Below are positions 7,700 to 10,276 of a stretch of 10,276 bases of DNA, piece after piece; within the stretch, counting starts at the first letter, position 1, and every line of letters starts with the position of its first letter. The notes under the pieces were generated by a model. The model saw nothing but the letters and a program-made list of their open reading frames with translations, searched no databases and was not told where the DNA came from. Where the stretch lies: assembly GCA_036524155.1 (NCBI GenBank), contig DATDCV010000295.1, positions 1 through 10,276 on the forward strand. Reading direction: 5' to 3'. A program made the translations under genes and the position numbers. The stretch comes from DATDCV01 sp036524155 (GTDB taxonomy: Bacteria; Verrucomicrobiota; Verrucomicrobiia; Limisphaerales; UBA8199).

Positions 7700-7721
7700 C
7701 CTGAATACTGTCTGTTTTGTT

Positions 7722-9023
7722 ATGAATACACCTCTGAATCGTCGCAGCTTCCTCCGGCAAAGCGCCTTGGCGGGAGCCGGCTTCCTGGTGGCGCGCGTCT
7801 CCTTTGCGGGTTCGCGCACGCTCTCTCCAAATGAGAAACTGAACATCGGAATTATCGGCGTCGCTCACCAGGGCAACTATGACCTGAGCAATGTGGCGAC
7901 CGAGAATATTGTGGCTCTGTGCGATGTCGATGACAGCTATCTGGCCGCCGCGGCGAAGCGTTTCTCTGGAGCCAAGACATATAACGATTTTCGCCGGCTG
8001 TTGGATCAAAAGGACATCGATGCGGTCGTGATCGCCACCCCGGACCACACGCACGCTGTCGCCACGGTCGCTGCGCTTCGAAGCGGCCGGCATGTCTATT
8101 GCGAGAAGCCGCTGACGCGGACTATCTCGGAGTGTCGGGTCGTGATGGACACGGCGCGCAAAACCAAACGGGTGACGCAGATCGGCACCCAGATCCACGC
8201 CGGAGGCAATTACCGGCGCGTCGTCGAGTTGGTGCAGAGCGGCGCGATCGGTGCGGTCGACAGGGTGCACGTGTGGGTGGACGCGACGTATGGGGGCAGA
8301 GAGCGGCCGAAAGACACACCGGTGGTGCCTTCGCAACTGCATTATGATTTGTGGCTCGGCCCCGTATCGTCCCGGCCTTACAGCCCGGAATATCTGCCGG
8401 GTTCCTGGCGGAACTGGTGGGCTTTCGGCGGCGGCGCGCTCGCCGATTTCGGCTGTCATTACATGGACCTGCCGCATTGGGCGCTCAGTCTGCGGAGCCC
8501 TCTGAGCGCGCAGGTGCTCGACGGCCCGCCCGTCCACCCGGAGTCGGTTCCCCCTTGGATGATCGTCCGTTATGAGTATCCCAAACGCGAGGCCCAGCCG
8601 CCAGTCACGCTGACCTGGTATCACGGCGGCAGACAGCCGCCGCCGGACATTCTCTCTCCGGATTTGGCCGGCAAGTGGCGCAGTGGAGTGTTATTCATGG
8701 GAACAAAAGGGAATCTGCTCGCGGACTATGGCCGCCACCTCCTGCTCCCCGAAAAAGACTTCGCCGGTTTCGTCGCCCCCGCTCATTCGATCCCGGATTC
8801 CATCGGTCACCATGCGGAGTGGGTCCTGGCCTGCAAGACCAGCGGCTCAACCACGTGCAATTTCGAGTATTCGGGTGCGCTCACAGAGGCGGTGCTGCTC
8901 GGCAACGTGGCTTATCGCACGGGAAAAAAGATCGAGTGGGATTCAAAGAACTTTCGGGCGAATGGCTGTCCGGAGGCGAATTCGTCCATCCGGCACCAAT
9001 ATCGGAGCGGCTGGAAGATTTAG
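7722..9023 (+). CDS. Tat-exported Gfo/Idh/MocA family oxidoreductase
   Basis: This 433-residue predicted NAD(P)-dependent oxidoreductase probably acts on a sugar or cyclitol derivative. The N-terminus has a twin-arginine signal (NRRSFLRQ, residues 6-13, then a hydrophobic stretch ALAGAGFLV), so the protein is expected to be folded with cofactor before export to the periplasm. The Rossmann fold follows: LNIGIIGVAHQG near 41-51, acidic CDVDD after beta-2, and DAVVIATPDHTHA. The family EKP motif is at 128-130 (Lys129, the usual catalytic lysine). The C-terminal domain has LADFGCHYMDLPHW with Asp242, His246, Asp249 and His252 in the usual active-site region. Length is typical of exported Verrucomicrobiota/Planctomycetes members. 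The dinucleotide loop is unusual, with Ala48 and His49 where Gly-rich sequence is common. The ATG at 7722 is supported by the position of the Tat motif; no clear Shine-Dalgarno is present. The substrate cannot be inferred. Confidence 0.93.
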   Translation: MNTPLNRRSFLRQSALAGAGFLVARVSFAGSRTLSPNEKLNIGIIGVAHQGNYDLSNVATENIVALCDVDDSYLAAAAKRFSGAKTYNDFRRLLDQKDIDAVVIATPDHTHAVATVAALRSGRHVYCEKPLTRTISECRVVMDTARKTKRVTQIGTQIHAGGNYRRVVELVQSGAIGAVDRVHVWVDATYGGRERPKDTPVVPSQLHYDLWLGPVSSRPYSPEYLPGSWRNWWAFGGGALADFGCHYMDLPHWALSLRSPLSAQVLDGPPVHPESVPPWMIVRYEYPKREAQPPVTLTWYHGGRQPPPDILSPDLAGKWRSGVLFMGTKGNLLADYGRHLLLPEKDFAGFVAPAHSIPDSIGHHAEWVLACKTSGSTTCNFEYSGALTEAVLLGNVAYRTGKKIEWDSKNFRANGCPEANSSIRHQYRSGWKI

Positions 9024-9086
9024 ACGCGTCGCAGGATTCGGTTAGAGCGCGGAAGCGCCGGAGCGTTGAAATGTCAGCGTGTTCGG

Positions 9087-9110
9087 GATCGAGAGGGAGC
9101 TCGATCTTTG
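9087..9110 (+). terminator. Weak hairpin terminator candidate between convergent genes
   Basis: GATCGAG (9087-9093) and CTCGATC (9100-9106) form a 7-bp stem with a 6-base loop followed by TTTG. It lies in the 109-bp gap between the oxidoreductase stop and the convergent glycosidase stop, where a terminator is expected. The T-run is only three bases, so efficiency is doubtful. It would be even poorer on the minus strand. Nothing else is recognised in this gap. Confidence 0.3.
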
Positions 9111-9132
9111 GCGTTGGTTCGCAGCGCGGACT

Positions 9133-10276
9133 CTAACGTGGGGACATTTGCGTTTGTCTTACCGGAGTGAGTCTGACCGGGCCCAGCAAGCCGGAGTCGA
9201 ACATCGGCCAGTTGGAGGCGTCGAACGGTTTGTAGTCGAGGTTCACGAAGTTGATGTCGTAAAAGTTTTTCCAGGGCACTTTCCGGCGGTCGAGGTCACG
9301 GATGCGATTGGCGGAGATGTTGGTGACTTCAACTTCAAGGCGATTGTTCTTTTCTCTGAGCCTACTTGCAGTGACTCGAAATGGGGGCGTGAAAAGCGTG
9401 CCGAGATCCTTTCCGTTGAGCCGGACGCGGGCGCTGTGGCAGACCTTGCCAAGGTCCAACTGCCAGGCCTGAGACGGCTGCCGCGGGGCGTCGAAACTGA
9501 TTGCGTAAAGCGCGGTGCCGGCGAAGCGCTGGGTATTGGTGTCGCCCAATTCTGTCCAGGAGGCGAGGTGTCGAGTTTCAAACCCCGACGGCAACACCGG
9601 GCCGCCTTGAAGAAAACTGATCTGCCATAGTCCCTCCAACTCCACCGACCTGCCGGCAGGTTCCCAGTACCCTCGCAGGACAGGCATGTTGCCTGCCTCC
9701 GTTGATGCCCGGGGACGCGCATCAAGGGCTGGCACGTTACCAGTGCTGCGACCTCCTGTTGTTTGCGTCGAGAATGCCTCCGTGCAGCGCAGGATCACTG
9801 ATTCGCCCGGCTCAAGCGAAAGAAAGACTCGAGTGGCGCGCTCCGGAGCCGACTCGAATGTGCCCGCTTCTGTCTGGCCGCTGAGAGGATCCAACAGGAC
9901 GACCGAGCTGTTGGTGAGGGCCAGGCTCACCCAACGGCGGACGGTTTTATCTTCCGACCGATTGGCGATAAAGTAATAGCGCCCGCCTTCAATGGCGCGC
10001 CGTACGCACATCAGGCCCGCCTGATCAGCCATTGGTTCGCACGGAACACCCGCAGCCGCCAGCACCGGCAGGAGATCACCTTTAACCACCCTTCCTGCGC
10101 CCGTTTTAGCCACTAAAGCGCCGTCTACAGGATCCCACGAACCGGCTAGACCTCCTACCAAATTCGTAAGCTCCTGGCGACGCGCCAGGGCGTTGCCCCA
10201 GCCGGGCACCTCGGAGGGCAAATCACCTTCGAAGACAACGGTCGCGCCTGTGGCGGCCAGGTTCAGCAAATGGCGC
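9133..10276 (-). CDS. C-terminal part of a GH106-like glycoside hydrolase (5' partial; alpha-L-rhamnosidase family)
   Basis: The minus-strand frame is open from the window edge (10276) to the TAG at 9135-9133, about 380 residues, so the start and most of the catalytic barrel lie beyond the window. The TTG near 10269 is an internal Leu codon. From the amino side: LLNLAATGATVVFEGDLPSEVPGW, then a beta-rich segment with GGRYYFIANRSEDK and LDPLSGQ. Next comes a galactose-binding-like beta-sandwich: LEGLWQISFLQGGP, SWTELGD, FAGTALYAISF, WQLDLGKV, ARVRLNGKDLGTLFTPPFRV, LEVEVTNISANRIRDLDR, ending in FDSGLLGPVRLTPV. This order and these motifs match the C-terminal half of large GH106 alpha-L-rhamnosidase-like enzymes of Verrucomicrobiota and Bacteroidota. 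The true substrate may differ. Between the two beta-domains a linker of about 30 residues (9660-9766) is encoded by palindrome-rich DNA and looks inserted. It converges with the oxidoreductase gene, 109 bp away. Confidence 0.85.
   Translation of the reverse strand, partial: RHLLNLAATGATVVFEGDLPSEVPGWGNALARRQELTNLVGGLAGSWDPVDGALVAKTGAGRVVKGDLLPVLAAAGVPCEPMADQAGLMCVRRAIEGGRYYFIANRSEDKTVRRWVSLALTNSSVVLLDPLSGQTEAGTFESAPERATRVFLSLEPGESVILRCTEAFSTQTTGGRSTGNVPALDARPRASTEAGNMPVLRGYWEPAGRSVELEGLWQISFLQGGPVLPSGFETRHLASWTELGDTNTQRFAGTALYAISFDAPRQPSQAWQLDLGKVCHSARVRLNGKDLGTLFTPPFRVTASRLREKNNRLEVEVTNISANRIRDLDRRKVPWKNFYDINFVNLDYKPFDASNWPMFDSGLLGPVRLTPVRQTQMSPR
9649..9746. repeat. Cluster of four small palindromes inside the glycosidase coding sequence
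   Basis: Within 98 bp lie CCTGCCGGCAGG (9649-9660, perfect palindrome), CAGGCA-TGT-TGCCTG (9681-9695), TTGATGC-10 bases-GCATCAA (9702-9725) and CTGG-7 bases-CCAG (9729-9743, overlapping GCAC...GTGC at 9732-9746). The second and fourth are diverged copies of one 15-bp hairpin, 48 bp apart. The region encodes the low-complexity linker of the glycosidase in frame. It probably represents an interspersed palindromic repeat tolerated within a linker; no flanking target duplication was found. Confidence 0.55.

Noticed and set aside
7044..8624. Minus-strand open frame of 526 codons
   Set aside because: It spans the opposite strand of both the transporter and oxidoreductase genes, and its His/Arg/Gln-rich translation has no domain signature.
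9047..9058. GCGC-GGAA-GCGC mini hairpin after the oxidoreductase gene
   Set aside because: The stem is only 4 bp with no T-run; it is expected by chance in GC-rich DNA.
9079..9630. Plus-strand open frame of 183 codons opposite the glycosidase
   Set aside because: The minus-strand frame carries the GH106-like motifs; the plus-strand translation is a shadow.

Overview
The window looks like a chromosomal stretch of an environmental Verrucomicrobiota bacterium (Pedosphaera/Limisphaerales-like). The organism call is inference. It rests on three things: a very large, Thr-Asn-rich secreted protein ending in the WxSxxG...YxV...NLT...W...FxRV beta-module typical of that phylum; a Tat-exported Gfo/Idh/MocA oxidoreductase; and a GH106-type glycosidase. 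The DNA is fairly GC-rich throughout and all real genes share similar codon use. No tRNA, rRNA, CRISPR array, integrase or transposase gene is visible.

Layout. 1-415 (+) is the 3' end of a secreted protein that begins outside the window and carries two C-terminal beta-modules. 463-6021 (+) is a complete 1852-residue KP-43-like subtilase with an intact Asp-His-Ser triad, a duplicated propeptide-like region, two P-domain-like modules and several PPC-like modules. 6022-6440 is a gene-free stretch of about 420 bp. It contains a 121-bp palindromic MITE-like element (6039-6159) flanked by perfect 9-bp direct repeats, a short coding-like remnant resembling the C-terminus of a TolC/OMF efflux protein (6170-6349), and a good intrinsic terminator (6371-6399); no promoter for the next gene is obvious. 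6441-7670 (+) is a 12-TM MFS transporter of the MdtH/drug-antiporter type. A perfect TTGACA overlaps its stop codon and is followed by an 8-8-8 inverted repeat (7667-7699), a plausible promoter/operator for 7722-9023 (+), a Tat-exported Gfo/Idh/MocA oxidoreductase. A 109-bp convergent intergenic region holds a weak hairpin. 9133-10276 (-) is the C-terminal part of a GH106-like glycoside hydrolase, interrupted in a linker by a cluster of small palindromes.

How the genes fit together: they do not form one obvious operon. The subtilase and the upstream protein are secreted or surface proteins sharing a C-terminal module. The MFS transporter and oxidoreductase are co-directional, 51 bp apart, but a terminator precedes the first and a putative promoter the second. 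The oxidoreductase and the GH106-like enzyme converge and both suit periplasmic carbohydrate processing, but no shared substrate can be read from sequence.

No new multi-gene system was found. The most noteworthy items are non-coding: the MITE-like element with its target duplication, and the paired hairpins with compensatory changes embedded in the glycosidase reading frame.
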